Shown piece by piece: positions 1 to 10,877 of a stretch of DNA of 64,000 nt (its first letter is position 1; every line of letters begins with the position of its first letter). The notes under the pieces are model-generated. The model did no database searches. It worked only from the letters and a program-made list of their open reading frames with translations, and was not told the DNA's origin. The position numbers and the translations under genes are program-made. The stretch comes from Entamoeba invadens IP1. Lineage: Eukaryota; Evosea; Mastigamoebida; Endamoebidae. Where the stretch lies: the NCBI RefSeq assembly GCF_000330505.1, contig NW_004443648.1, positions 813,653 to 877,652 on the forward strand. Reading direction: 5' to 3'.

Positions 1-1359
1 TTAATCATTTTTTTAGAATAATTAAAAACAAATTCAAAACACGAAATCGATTAGTTTTCGCGCAAACTACTGGTCTTTACAGACCCATGTTTTCTATTTT
101 CCATGTGTTCAAAATAGTCAACACTTGCTGTTACGAGACATACACAATAATTTTCATGAGAGCGCTTCGATTTTTATCAATTTTTCATTATTTAAATTGG
201 TTTCTGACACGCCGTTCTTAATTAAAGATCTTTTTAGTTCAAATACAAAAATAAAAAAAGTGAGTTATTTTTAGTTAAAAAACAAGGATATAAATTATCC
301 AGTTTTCACTTCTTAAGGTTAATTTAATTAAAATGCATTTTTTTAATTTGCCAAATTATTACTGAAAAAAAAGCAAAAATAAAAGTCACTGAAATGTCTG
401 AGTTGAATTTATATAGTAACTAAAAAACTATAATGAATAATGGTAAAAAATAATAAAAATCTATTATTTCATTTGATAAAAAAAAATTATACCAAAAGAA
501 TAAAAATGAACAGTTTATAATAGAAAAGACCAATTTTTGTGTTATTGGTTGAAAAAACTCATTTAATTATGTTTATTTAACCAATCAAGTTTTTAAGATT
601 CTAATCTTGTATTATCAACTCTAAAAAATAAATTCTCTTTTAAATTGTGATTTGATTGGTTTGTGTATTTTTGTGAAAAGCATTGCAAATTTTAAAAGTA
701 TAGTTTCTAATCATTCAGTTTAGATAAGAACAATTCTCATTTGATTTGAATAATTAATTCTATGATTCTAAATAGTAAAAGTAAAAAACAGAAGAAAATG
801 TCTTAGTCACAATTGAAACCAGGCAATGTATTAATAATAAAACAAATATTTATTATTAATTATTAGTAAATTATCTATCAATTGTTATTTCATAACATTA
901 TTCACATAATAAAAAACACGTACACAAATAATAACTTTTATTAAACTAAATAATTTCCCGAATCAGTGGTTAATAAAAAACTTATCAAACTGTAATAATT
1001 TAACTGATAACAAAAAGTGTGTTTTCTGACGGAATTTGTCCTTCACCCAGTTCAAACAACGATTTTAAAAATTATAAAAAAACTATGGAAAGTCATAACT
1101 CAACACAGCAAGAATTAACCATTGAAATGATACATTTTATAACAAAGAAATAAACCTCATCATTTATTTGGGTGATGTAAAAACAATAAAAATACTTAAA
1201 ATAGAGCACCTCCCCAAAAAGCCTGTAGAAGAGCACCGAATTCCTCCAAATAAAAAACACAACGGCGAGCAAACGGCCTTGCAAACGGGAGACAAAATTC
1301 AAAAAAAAATCAAGTTGTTTTCTGTTGATTTTTAATCTTTGATTTTTGAGAGGAATAAG
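1..1359. other. AT-rich intergenic DNA
   Basis: No gene supported. The stretch is dominated by A/T runs and short TAATTAAT words. The only long frame is antisense across the next gene's 5' end and lacks recognisable domains. It presumably holds the 5' flank of the hypothetical gene at 1360 and sequence of an upstream gene outside the window. Confidence 0.6.
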
Positions 1360-1776
1360 ATGGAAACTCGAAAAGTTCAGGTCTTCAGACGGATGGAGGG
1401 GCAACTTGTTTACAATATCATAGCAAAAATTGCTGGGCAAAGCCCAGTCCCATCAACACAGTCTTGGGAAAAAATCAGCAACAGCCAAGACCAAACACAG
1501 CTCCCCTCAGCTCAACAATCCTTATACGTGAAGACCTCCAAACAAACCAAAGAGAAAAAGCCGCGAAAGGCTCAACAACCTCTTAAACACGAGAAATCAG
1601 TCAAACTGAACAAAACAACGCGTAAAGAAACAAAATTATTACAACTCACCCAAAACAATTTGACAAGCAAAAACTTGATGGGAATCACACGATCGATGCT
1701 TAACTCCCGTATCGAAATTTGGAAAAAAGATGCTGAATTAGACGACGCTCTTTTCCCTCATCCTTTCATGATGTAA
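1360..1776 (+). CDS. hypothetical basic protein, 138 aa
   Basis: Open frame starting at the ATG at 1360 (METRKVQVFR...). The frame extends seven codons upstream, but only to a TTG, so the ATG is preferred. The protein is Ser/Thr/Gln/Lys-rich and largely disordered between residues 30 and 90 (KTSKQTKEKKPRKAQQ). A better-ordered tail contains SRIEIWKKDAELDDALFPHP. No signal peptide, membrane segment or known domain is visible. The higher GC content and codon-like composition compared with the flanks support a real gene. It stands alone, 408 bp before the convergent kinase gene. Function not recognised. Confidence 0.55.
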   Translation: METRKVQVFRRMEGQLVYNIIAKIAGQSPVPSTQSWEKISNSQDQTQLPSAQQSLYVKTSKQTKEKKPRKAQQPLKHEKSVKLNKTTRKETKLLQLTQNNLTSKNLMGITRSMLNSRIEIWKKDAELDDALFPHPFMM

Positions 1777-2184
1777 ATTATTTGGATTTAACCGCTTTGT
1801 GTTCTTATTTCTTTCTATTTTCTTGAATTGTCGTTATTTTTTGTCCTATTAATCTTTTCTTATTCCGCAATTTTTGAGTGATTGATTTTTACCAAATATC
1901 TCAGATGTCTTATTTTATGAGAGAGAATTGTCAATTTAATTCTTTGTTTCACCAAACTATTTTATTTCTCATTTTTCAATCAGAACAAAATGACAATTTC
2001 ACTTTGTATTAATTTTTACTATCTTTTTACCATATATCTATTAGTTATAAATAACGGCACCCAATTTCTGACTAAATCCATTCACAAATGTATTATTGCT
2101 CCGCTAATACTCTTTTCAAAAATTCTTCATACCAAATAGTAAAAAAAACTATACATAAACCATAAAAAAGAATTTAAAATAAAA
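1777..2184. other. intergenic region between convergent genes
   Basis: 408 bp of AT-rich sequence between the 3' ends of two convergent genes. It contains several TAATTT/TATTTT words of the kind expected around polyadenylation sites, but nothing specific can be called. Confidence 0.5.
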
Positions 2185-3942
2185 CTAGAGTTTGTCATAG
2201 TCTCTTGTATGTAAAGCGTCTCCCATGATAGTTTTGACATACTGATGTTTATGTATTTCCGCCCAATCGTATCTTCTGTTTTGGTCGTATACAATGAGGT
2301 TACTAACCAAGTCTTTCAGTCCTGGCATACTCGACCAGAACGCGTCTTGGTAAGCAGGAGGGATTTGGTTCTGCATATTAGCCATGAACCTCTGTCTATT
2401 TGAACTGAGTGGGTAGACGTGTGTTCTTAAGAAATAGAGTAACCCTCCCAACGACCATAAGTCGCACTTGTAGTCATACTTCTGCATCTTAAAGACTTCC
2501 GGTGCCATGAAGACGGGAGTCCCGACATAGCTTTCCATCATTTGTCGATTTTCGACGATTTTGGAGAGTCCGAAATCGGCGATTTTGACGATAGGTGCGT
2601 TTGTATTAGCGGGGTCGACCTTCAATAAAATGTTTTCTGGTTTTAAGTCTCTGTGGACGATGTGATGTTCGCTGTGTAAATAGAAGAGTCCGCTCAAGAT
2701 TCCTTTTAAGACGTGAGCGATCAAATAGTCTGGGAATGGATTGACTGGGAATTCGGACTCGAAGAAGTTTTGGAGTGTTCCTCCGTCGCAGAACTCGATA
2801 ATGATATTAGCGAAGAATGCGGGGTTAGAAGTGAAGATTGAGCCTTGATGAGTGAATGAGTCATACATTTGGATGACATTTGGATGGCGACACAGCGACA
2901 TAATATCAACTTCGTTCTGAATGAATTGCATCTCGTCGTTGTTGACTATCATCTCTTTGATAGCTACAATTCGATCACCACGACGAGTCTTTTGAATAGC
3001 TTGATAGACAGTAGCTGAAGTCCCTTTACCTATTTCTTCGATGACTTTGAAGTCCTCTGGTTTACTTCGGAATTCCAAGAAAGTTGCTTTGCGTGCCATG
3101 ACCAAATAGTCATCGGTATATGTATATTCCCATGGCATGTTCTTGATAAGAATCATCTCTACAAGTGTCTTAACTAATGGATTAGGGAAGAGAGGGAGTC
3201 TGAATATGATTCCGTTCGCGTCGAAGAGATTAGTGATATTGACTTCGCTCCGATACGGAAGTTTGTCCGTCCAAATCTTCGTGACTAACAACGCAAAGGT
3301 GTACATGTCACACCGCGGATCATACACATTCAATTTCTTATGAATGAAGCTTAACTGCAGTGGCGAGCAATACATCTTCATGTCGTCCGTCATCGAATCA
3401 AAGAAGATGAGAGGAATATACCCTTGGATTTGGATTTGGTGTGTAGGCGGGTTACTTCCTGGTAATACTGTGAGGACAACATTCGACGGATGGAGTGAAA
3501 GGACTCGTACAAATGGCGACAAATTCCGGATCGAATTGAGTGCTATCCAGACTTGCGATATCACAGACATCGCTTTATCTCCATTAAGTGTGTGGTTCGG
3601 TTGCTCGTCGAGGAAGTCTTGAAGCGTATAAGTCACTACATCGGACTCAAAAGTCAAGACACCAGGGCCTTTCTATATATAAACCTTTGCCTTCCTTTTC
3701 GAGTTGAAGTATCGTTTAATTATAGTAAAACAAACTATAACTTTCCTTTTAAAGATTCCTTGGAAGTCGACTTCGGGGGGCGTGTATTTCCAGTTCCTGT
3801 AAGGAAAGAGATAAGGGCAGTCGATGTGTTCGAGGGTACTAAATATTTTAGCGATGTCCATTGAGTCCCAATACCCTTCCATAGAGTACAAATTTCGATC
3901 TTTTTGTTTGGTGATGTGTGGGGTGCTTGTCTTTGTCGACAT
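2185..3942 (-). CDS. protein kinase with N-terminal degenerate kinase-like half (564 aa, two exons)
   Basis: Two exons, 3942-3736 and 3672-2185, joined by a 63-nt phase-0 intron (3735-3673) with GTTTGT donor and ATATAG acceptor. The start is the ATG at 3942 (MSTKTSTPH); an in-frame ATG at 4005 is an alternative. The C-terminal half (about 277-540) is a complete Ser/Thr kinase: glycine loop IGKGTSATVY, VAIK lysine near 308, HRDLKPEN near 409-416, DFG near 435, MAPEV and DLWSLGG. The N-terminal half (about 85-230) looks like a kinase C-lobe that has lost catalysis. LHPSNVVL stands where HRDxKxxN would be, MYCSPLQL replaces the APE region, and DPRCDMYTFALLVTKIW resembles helix F; no DFG is seen. 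Such tandem arrangements often make the dead domain a regulator of the live one (known of JAKs, inference here). The closest kinase class appears to be ULK/CAMK-like, but this is uncertain. Confidence 0.85.
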
Positions 3943-5206
3943 CTTTACTTTTTTGTATAAACTGGAGATAAAAAATTGAATAACAATTTTGTATTTTGTT
4001 TTCAAATGAAAAATGTATTTTGATGTCTGTTTTGGTTCTTTTTAAACTATTGTATACTATATTTTTACTACTGTTATTCTAGATTTATTCTTTCCCCAAT
4101 TGTGATTGAGTTCTCAAATGAGGTTTTTCAAATTATAGTGTTATTAAAGTAGAGTGTCGTCTTTTTATCAAAAATAGTGACGATTCATTAATACCAGTTT
4201 CCCTTTTATTTCCATTTCTTAATAGAATAATAAAACAAATCAATAATTTATGTTTTAATTTAATAATTTAATAATTTAATACTATTTTTATTAATAAATC
4301 AATTGAATTGATTAATATAAATTAATTATACTAATAAAGTACTATAGTCTGGGGATAAATAGCATTAAAAAGGGACAAAGGTAGTTAATTTTGGTAAATA
4401 TAATTTTGAAACTATAATTTTTAAAAAATCTATTTAAAGGTCAAAATAAACATAAAATTAAAATATTAATTTAAATTATAGTTTTTTAATTTTAAATGAT
4501 TATAAATTGAAAAATTATAAATTTCTATTTCAAAAATAAACAAAAACACCTCAATTTGTTCACTTAGAGAAATGTGGAAGTCTAAAACGCAGCACTTTCT
4601 GTGGTTTGTCTGAAACTTGTTTTGTTAAAGGATTTTCCTTTGTTTTTCCCTTTGTTTCGTTTCGTTTCTTTTCTGCTCTTCTTCAACTCCAATTGTTTTG
4701 GTGTTAAAATGGTCTTTCTCTTTTCCTTTCTCAATGGGAATGGTTCAACAACGAAAGATTGAAAGATTTCAACAAATGATGTATTTCAGTGATTCCGTGA
4801 CACTTTAAAAAATTGACACTGTTGTTAATTCATTAAACTCTGGCATTTTAACCATATACATCATGAATATATTGAAATACAATTTTTAAACTGGTTTCTT
4901 GTATTTGAATTGCTTTTTTATGTTGATTGCCTGTGGTTGTTTCATCAAGGGTTCCTTACTCTTCTTCTTCCATTGTTTTCAAAGATTGAATAATATCAAA
5001 AATAGAAAGTTGTAGTTTTCTTTTATTATCTTCAAAGTAGTTAATTGAAAAAACCCTTCTAATACTTTTATGGTTAAAGAAATTATATTTTATAGTTTTT
5101 TACTCAAATTAACTACTTCTGTCCCAAATTAACCCCCTTTATCACCCGACTATAGTAATAAATTTTATTATACTTCAACCATAAATAAAGTGATTCACAA
5201 AATCGA
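3943..5206. other. 1.26-kb intergenic region
   Basis: Lies between the kinase gene's 5' end and the 3' end of the next minus-strand gene. Extremely AT-rich with repeated TAATTTAATAATTTAATA near 4255-4285. A somewhat GC-richer patch (4600-4760) has polypyrimidine character (TTTCCCTTTGTTTCGTTTCG). No open frame with an ATG and no RNA gene was recognised. Confidence 0.5.
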
Positions 5207-6202
5207 TTACAGACTGACTGCGAGAAGTCTTACTTCTCCAGAGAGGTGGATATCTTTGTTCAAGAAGTTTGGTCTTTCGTTACTGAGATAAGCTTTAATC
5301 AATACCGATGCGTTACAACTGAGTAAGTAAGTCGAGTAATAACAGTAAACGACATACATTCCACACGAATCGACATTAAAGCAATTGACAAAGCCTTCTG
5401 TGCTTTTCAAGAAAATGATAACTTGTCCAATAGCGTGATTAGACTCTTGTTGTGTAGGAAAAGCTGTTGAGAACACAAAGACAGCAGAGAATAACAAATC
5501 GACGGAATCATATTGGAGATCTACACGATGCTTCTCTCTAACATTTGGAGTTGGTTGAATCAATTGTTCTTTAGTGAATGGGTTGACTTCTTCTGGAAGA
5601 CTTCCTTTGACTCGCGCACACAATTCAAAGCCATTTGAGACAAGAGGGGGGAGTCCTGGTAATTGGTCGATGACTAACACCAACCTTCCATGGTGATGAT
5701 CACGAGAGCTGGTGCAATGACTTCTACATTGGTCCAATACATAAGACAACCCTTCTTCTGTTTTATAAGGGCCAATGGTGGCTTGATTGGATGTTGCGAC
5801 TTCGATGATTTCTTTATTCGACGAACACCAACACGTTGTAATTGTCTTTGAAGTGTCGTTCTCACGCTTGATCTTGGCTTTGGTGATTGCTTGCAACACT
5901 TCTTCTCCCGTGTATTGAATCCCAAAACTCGGGTCGATCGTTAATTTGATAACAAAGTGTCGAAACCGATAGATCTTTGGAGTGATCTCTAACTTGATCG
6001 AGGGTGGTGTAAAGTTGATGGGATGGACTTTCTGTTTCTTAATCTGTTCTTGTAACCCATCGATCTCTTGTTGAAGCTTCATGTTCTCGGAATTCAAATC
6101 ATCAACCTCCTTTTGTGAATAAACGGGCTGGGCATAATCCATGACACCATAGCTTGGGGCGAGTGGTTTATTTGGAACTGGATTGTAATTCATGGGAAGC
6201 AT
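5207..6202 (-). CDS. hypothetical protein with N-terminal coiled coil, 331 aa
   Basis: Single open frame from the ATG at 6202 (MLPMNYNPVP); a second ATG lies three codons in. Residues 30-60 (SQKEVDDLNSENMKLQQEID...) form a clear heptad coiled coil. The rest is a globular domain of about 265 residues, with alternating beta-like segments (RFRHFVIKLTIDP, GRLVLVIDQLPG, HAIGQVIIFLKST, GMYVVYCYYSTYLLSCNA). There is no signal peptide or membrane helix. The DNA just upstream contains AAAATTCA directly before the ATG, resembling the Entamoeba initiator, plus TGAACT motifs. It is divergent from the bromodomain gene with 233 bp between starts. I do not recognise the family. Confidence 0.75.
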   Translation of the reverse strand: MLPMNYNPVPNKPLAPSYGVMDYAQPVYSQKEVDDLNSENMKLQQEIDGLQEQIKKQKVHPINFTPPSIKLEITPKIYRFRHFVIKLTIDPSFGIQYTGEEVLQAITKAKIKRENDTSKTITTCWCSSNKEIIEVATSNQATIGPYKTEEGLSYVLDQCRSHCTSSRDHHHGRLVLVIDQLPGLPPLVSNGFELCARVKGSLPEEVNPFTKEQLIQPTPNVREKHRVDLQYDSVDLLFSAVFVFSTAFPTQQESNHAIGQVIIFLKSTEGFVNCFNVDSCGMYVVYCYYSTYLLSCNASVLIKAYLSNERPNFLNKDIHLSGEVRLLAVSL

Positions 6203-6435
6203 TGAATTTTGTTCAATTGAATAAAGTTCAGTTTTTCTTATTCAGTTCTTCTCCACAAAAGACCAAATTTGCAGATTTCATTATTTTTTTGTGTCGAGGT
6301 TTTTTACTGAAAAAAGTACTTAGGCAAAGTATTTTTGAGGTAAAATATGGAAAAAATGCACATTTGGGAGGAAAAGGGTATTTCAAAGTTTTTATCAAAA
6401 TGAAAAACAAATTTTGGAAAATTGAAAAAAGAGAA
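6203..6435. promoter_or_regulatory. divergent promoter region between coiled-coil protein and bromodomain gene
   Basis: 233 bp separate the two start codons. On the minus side TGAACT lies about 30 bp and AAAATTCA immediately before the ATG, matching known Entamoeba GAAC and initiator motifs. The plus-side gene has no comparably clear box. If its start is the upstream ATG at 6400 the shared region shrinks to 197 bp. Confidence 0.45.
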
Positions 6436-9400
6436 ATGAGCAAAAGGGATGTTGGAGAAAGCCCACATGTCGTTCCAGCTATTGTTGAAGACGAGCTGCA
6501 ACAAAGGAAAACGTCACACAAAAAGGATCGTTCGTCTGAACGGTATAATTCCTATTTGAATGATGCCTATCGACTCTCTTCTTCAGGAAGTGTTTCAGTT
6601 CCAAGAAGCATCGATTTTTCGGCAACTCTTCCAAAGAAAGAAACTAAGAAGAGGACTCAAAAACGAAAACATGAAGATGTAGTGCCAGTAATGCCCGCAT
6701 CGATGAAAACCTCGGTTTTGTCAAGAGAAAAGAAACGACCAGACAAAAGAAAAACGAAGACAACAAATCCAACCACACCACAGATGCCTTCACGTCGAAA
6801 CTATCAACAAGAAATGCGTCAATTGAGCGGTGCACCACCTCCCGCTATAAACCCTTCAATTACCACAATTGATATCACCAACATTTCAACAGACACATCA
6901 AGACCTTTAAACCCATTTGATGTGCCGATCAACAAAACGCCTTCTGCATTTGGCAAGATAAATGCAGGTCAGTCGTACGCTTCATTTTCAAAGTCAATTT
7001 CACTACCTTCACATTCGCAGCCCCCTGTCGTTGCTCCACCACCACCTCCCAAAGATATACTTTCTGACAAAGACTTATATCCATCGCTTAAAGGTTCTGT
7101 TATTCCGACACCAAAATCTCAATCACAAAATGAGATGACAACAACACCTCGACAGGGCGATATTCCAGTTCCTGACGGTTACAAAACCCCAATTCAAAAT
7201 TCACCACAATCAAAATACCCGCCCCCATTAAGGAAATTGCAAGAATTTCCAAGCAGAGATCAAAAATTACAAAACGAAAGATCAATTCTAATGAATGTAC
7301 AACCCGAAACTCTCGCCACTCCAATAAAACCTACTGAAACTGAAATGAACAATCCACAAAATATCGAAACCGAAAATACAAAAAGATGTCTTCAACCGAA
7401 AAAAACAAGCGAACTTTTTTTGCCACCCGAGGCGATTAATAATATTGAGATTTCACACGTCAACAACGACACAATACTCCAAAACGATATGGAAGAAAGT
7501 GCAAAACGATTGAGCTTTTTTGATGAACGTAACAAAACGATTGGAAACGAAAAAAATAAACCGAAAAGAGGAGAGATAATACCTTTACAAATTAACACGA
7601 CCACACAAGATTACTTAATACCCTCAAATAATTCTAATACAAAAGAAAATGTTACTACTAGTTCTTTGAATAGAAAGAATAGATCAGATATAGTAACTTC
7701 TGGTATGCCAACAGATTATAAAACACCAAATTTAAAAACAAATGAAGAGATACGAAAGGAAAGTCATCAAAAAACACCTCAACCCAAAGAAAATGTGATT
7801 GATGTTGAGATGAGATGTGGCGGAACGGTTGCATCTGTTATACCGATGATTTGTGAAGAAAAAGCACAAGAGAATGGTGTTGCACCAAGAAAGACGGAAT
7901 TTAATTTAATACCCACAGCAAAACAACCATTGAAAGAGGGTGAGAAACCGTTACAAAGAGAATGTGAAATGGTAAATGAACAACCTGAAAGAAACAAAGA
8001 AAAGACTCAAACACAAAGCATCACAACTGGTACAGTAAATACAATTGTGGAGAGTTATATTGTTGATAATGATGTTACTCAAACAAAAGGATTCATTGGA
8101 AGTAATGATGTCACGCAACATGGGGGAAAAGAGATGGCAAAAGAGAAGAATGATGTTGCAAGAATGGAAGAAGAACCACAAGGAAATGAGAAACAACGAA
8201 AAATGGAGGAAGAAGAGAAGACAAAGGAATACCCCGTTGAAGCCGACAAGAGTAGTGAAACAACAAGTGAAGACACGTCAGAAAGTGAAGAAGACTCGTA
8301 TGAGAGAGAGATGAGGCCGAAGAGAAGTTACCGCGCAATGGTGTTCACATCCGAGAGCGAAGAAGAAGAGGACGTCAAAACAATTCCGTTTGAGTCACGA
8401 ATGGCAATGTTAGCGTATAGGAAGGAGAGAGAAATGCGGGAGATGATCGAGGAGAGTCAGGCGTACCTTGCAATCCAACGCCAAATGTGTCAGCAATACC
8501 ACCAGTACTTCCTTAATTGTCATACCATTGGCGCAAACTACTCTTTCTCGGATACTACTTTGGCACAAGCACAAACACGTGAAAATGAAGTTTTAACAAC
8601 AGAAACCCAACATGCTATTGAAGCAATAAAGAGACAGATACCAATGGAAGAAGAGTTAACCAAACAAAATGAAATGAAAGTTCATGAAGAAGTTATCCCC
8701 CCAAAAGAAAAGCATCACAAAAAGAAGAAACACGTCCACAAACAAAAAGAAGTCCAACCAACAAACTTAATGGAAAATACATTGTCTGAAAACCCCCAGA
8801 AAATAGACGAAGTCATAACTGAAGAAAAGAAACAAGACCATTCATTAATTAATCCAAATGAAGAAGCGAATAGTAACATTTTTAATGTTACGTTGAATGT
8901 TTTAACTGAACCAAATGAAGAGTCCACACTATCAATAAATATACTTCCAAAAGAGTTCGCAATTGAAAAGAATGTTGCTGAGTTGGAAGATGCGCTTCCT
9001 CCCATTACAAGTGTAACACCAATGTCATTACCACTTAAACTGGTGTCTCCATTAATTATCGAACCACTCAACGTTTTAAAGAAGAGTGAAAAAGTCGAAG
9101 ATGTATCATTACCATCAATACCACAAAAATTTCAAGAAAACAAAGTTCCAGAGTCTCTTCTAGCATTAAACGAACAAAATCCAATTGAAATTAAGCAGAA
9201 AGAAACAGAACAAAAAATGAAAGAAAAGCCAAAGAAGAGGAGACGTTCTGGGACTTCACATCGACAAGGAGACGAGTTGAGTGTGACTGAAGATAAATCT
9301 GTCAAGGAAGAAAAGAAGAAATTGCATAAATATGAGCCTTATGACGTACAGAATTACCAGGAACTGTATCACATGAGCGACGACATGGCGAAGTGTTTCC

Positions 9401-10191
9401 CGATATTAAATTCAATCATTAAACTGAATAAGAGCGAACCATTTAGAACGGCAGTGGACCCGATATACTACGATGTGTTGGATTATTTCACGATAGTGAA
9501 GGATCCGATGGATTTATATACGGTGAGGAAGAAATTGATGAATGGAGCGTATAAGAATCGAAAAGAGTTTGCCAAGGACATGGTTCTTGTGTTTGAGAAT
9601 GCTATGAATTACAATGAGAAGAAAACTCCGATACACCAAGACGCCGAGGAATTACTGAAAGTCTTCGAGGATTTGTATAATAGAGTCTTTGTGCTTCGGA
9701 ATGTGGAAACATCGATTACAACACTCGAAGAGTTTCAGGTGTCATATTTCCCCGTCGGATTTCAGCCCGTTTACGAACACTCGAATTTGTATTATGAGGA
9801 TGATGTAGAAGCGGAAATAATGAGAGAGTACATTTCGAAGTTAAAAATGAGAGTGAAGAAGATGACTAATGAAAATATACTAACGAGTGATATTTACGAG
9901 CGAAAACGATTGAGCGTATCAGAGAAGGAGATTATCATGTACAAATTGAGTAAAGTATCGAGTAAGCGCATTGAAGCGATCTATGATGAACTTGGGATCA
10001 TAAGAGAGCCCGGGAAAATCTTTGTGTTTGACATAAATCGGTACGACGACACGTTATTAAAAAAGATAGAACAACTTGCAGATGGGACGTTTGAGTTTGC
10101 GATCGAGCCACAAGAAGAGGTAGACAATAAAGAAGTGAGTATCGAAGTGAAAGACAAAGATAATAGTTTATTATCGACACGGGTGGAATGA
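6436..10191 (+). CDS. BET-type bromodomain protein, 1251 aa
   Basis: Start taken at ATG 6436 (MSKRDVGES); an in-frame ATG at 6400 is possible, and the frame stays open further upstream without purpose. About 970 residues of low-complexity, Lys/Glu/Pro/Thr-rich sequence precede a bromodomain at about 978-1085. The ZA-loop pattern is DYFTIVKDPMDLYTVRKKL and the acetyl-lysine-binding Asn sits in AMNYNEK. A second domain at about 1135-1221 (LSVSEKEIIMYKLSKVSS ... VFDINRYDDTLLKKIEQL) matches the extraterminal (ET) domain, so the order bromodomain-ET is that of BET proteins (BRD2/3/4, Bdf1, plant GTE). Only one bromodomain is present, as in plant GTE proteins. An acidic Ser cluster (SESEEDSYE, TSESEEEED) near 620-650 looks like CK2 sites. 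Probable role: reading acetylated histones and recruiting transcription factors in the nucleus. Confidence 0.9.
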   Translation: MSKRDVGESPHVVPAIVEDELQQRKTSHKKDRSSERYNSYLNDAYRLSSSGSVSVPRSIDFSATLPKKETKKRTQKRKHEDVVPVMPASMKTSVLSREKKRPDKRKTKTTNPTTPQMPSRRNYQQEMRQLSGAPPPAINPSITTIDITNISTDTSRPLNPFDVPINKTPSAFGKINAGQSYASFSKSISLPSHSQPPVVAPPPPPKDILSDKDLYPSLKGSVIPTPKSQSQNEMTTTPRQGDIPVPDGYKTPIQNSPQSKYPPPLRKLQEFPSRDQKLQNERSILMNVQPETLATPIKPTETEMNNPQNIETENTKRCLQPKKTSELFLPPEAINNIEISHVNNDTILQNDMEESAKRLSFFDERNKTIGNEKNKPKRGEIIPLQINTTTQDYLIPSNNSNTKENVTTSSLNRKNRSDIVTSGMPTDYKTPNLKTNEEIRKESHQKTPQPKENVIDVEMRCGGTVASVIPMICEEKAQENGVAPRKTEFNLIPTAKQPLKEGEKPLQRECEMVNEQPERNKEKTQTQSITTGTVNTIVESYIVDNDVTQTKGFIGSNDVTQHGGKEMAKEKNDVARMEEEPQGNEKQRKMEEEEKTKEYPVEADKSSETTSEDTSESEEDSYEREMRPKRSYRAMVFTSESEEEEDVKTIPFESRMAMLAYRKEREMREMIEESQAYLAIQRQMCQQYHQYFLNCHTIGANYSFSDTTLAQAQTRENEVLTTETQHAIEAIKRQIPMEEELTKQNEMKVHEEVIPPKEKHHKKKKHVHKQKEVQPTNLMENTLSENPQKIDEVITEEKKQDHSLINPNEEANSNIFNVTLNVLTEPNEESTLSINILPKEFAIEKNVAELEDALPPITSVTPMSLPLKLVSPLIIEPLNVLKKSEKVEDVSLPSIPQKFQENKVPESLLALNEQNPIEIKQKETEQKMKEKPKKRRRSGTSHRQGDELSVTEDKSVKEEKKKLHKYEPYDVQNYQELYHMSDDMAKCFPILNSIIKLNKSEPFRTAVDPIYYDVLDYFTIVKDPMDLYTVRKKLMNGAYKNRKEFAKDMVLVFENAMNYNEKKTPIHQDAEELLKVFEDLYNRVFVLRNVETSITTLEEFQVSYFPVGFQPVYEHSNLYYEDDVEAEIMREYISKLKMRVKKMTNENILTSDIYERKRLSVSEKEIIMYKLSKVSSKRIEAIYDELGIIREPGKIFVFDINRYDDTLLKKIEQLADGTFEFAIEPQEEVDNKEVSIEVKDKDNSLLSTRVE

Positions 10192-10264
10192 TTGTTTGTT
10201 TTAATTTTGGTGTTGTATTACTGTTTTAATGATGTTTGATGAATGGAAATAAATCAAATAACAA

Positions 10265-10851
10265 TCACTTTTTACTCTGGATGTCAGTCAATAACTTGTT
10301 GGCGTAGTTGTTCATAATAATTTGACCTTTTTTCGTGTGTTTATGAAATTCTTTTTTCTTTGCGAGTTTCTCTTCGCGACGCTTAGCATTTTCTTCACGA
10401 CGCTTTTGGTCTTCTTCTTTCTTCATCTGACGCTCTTTTTCTAACTCACGGCGCTTCTGTTTGGCTTCTAGAAGAGACATTGGCCGCGATATTTCTTTTG
10501 CCGAACGACGAGGTGCTGAGTCTTTTTCCATCATTTTTTTGAAGCCTATGTTGTCTTCGTCGTCCAATTGATCGTCAAACTCTCCACGCAAGAACTTATA
10601 GTGAGTATTATAAATAAATTAAAAAGAATAGTACAAACTCTGTTCATGGGACTATTAGGGTTTTGGTTTTTCTGAATGTCTTTCTCGATTTTGGACATTC
10701 GCTTCTTAAGAACTTCGGATGCGCGCTGCTTGTCTAACGTATTTCCTTGAGCAAAATACTTTGAACGGCGGTGCCAACGTTCTCTTGATGTTTCTGGTGT
10801 GCGTGGTTTATATGGAGATTCTGCTTTGTGTGTGTTTTGAAACCTTGGCAT
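10265..10851 (-). CDS. Fyv7/CCDC59-like rRNA-processing protein (two exons)
   Basis: Exon 1 is 10851-10639 (MPRFQNTHKAESPYK...) and exon 2 is 10594-10265. The 44-nt phase-0 intron (10638-10595) has a GTTTGT donor and ends TATAAG. The product is about 180 aa, highly charged, with a long Arg/Lys/Glu helix (EAKQKRRELEKERQMKKEE). The C-terminal block KKEFHKHTKKGQIIMNNYA followed by NKLLTDIQ resembles the conserved end of Fyv7/CCDC59 (TKKGQPxM...HLLxKIQ). In yeast Fyv7 works in 18S rRNA maturation. The match rests on this C-terminal motif and composition, so the name is tentative. Divergent from the LRR gene only 26 bp away. Confidence 0.7.
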
Positions 10852-10877
10852 TTCTGTAATTTAAAAATTGAGTTTTA
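10852..10877. promoter_or_regulatory. very short divergent promoter
   Basis: The start codons of the Fyv7-like gene (minus) and LRR gene (plus) are only 26 bp apart, or 65 bp if the LRR protein starts at the internal ATG at 10917. TAATTTAAAAATTGAG in between is the only TATA-like sequence. Each promoter must therefore extend into the other gene or be shared. Confidence 0.45.

Noticed and set aside
1093..1440. 115-codon minus frame overlapping the first gene
   Set aside because: Antisense to the hypothetical gene and mostly AT-rich, hydrophobic text without a domain; it appears to be a shadow.
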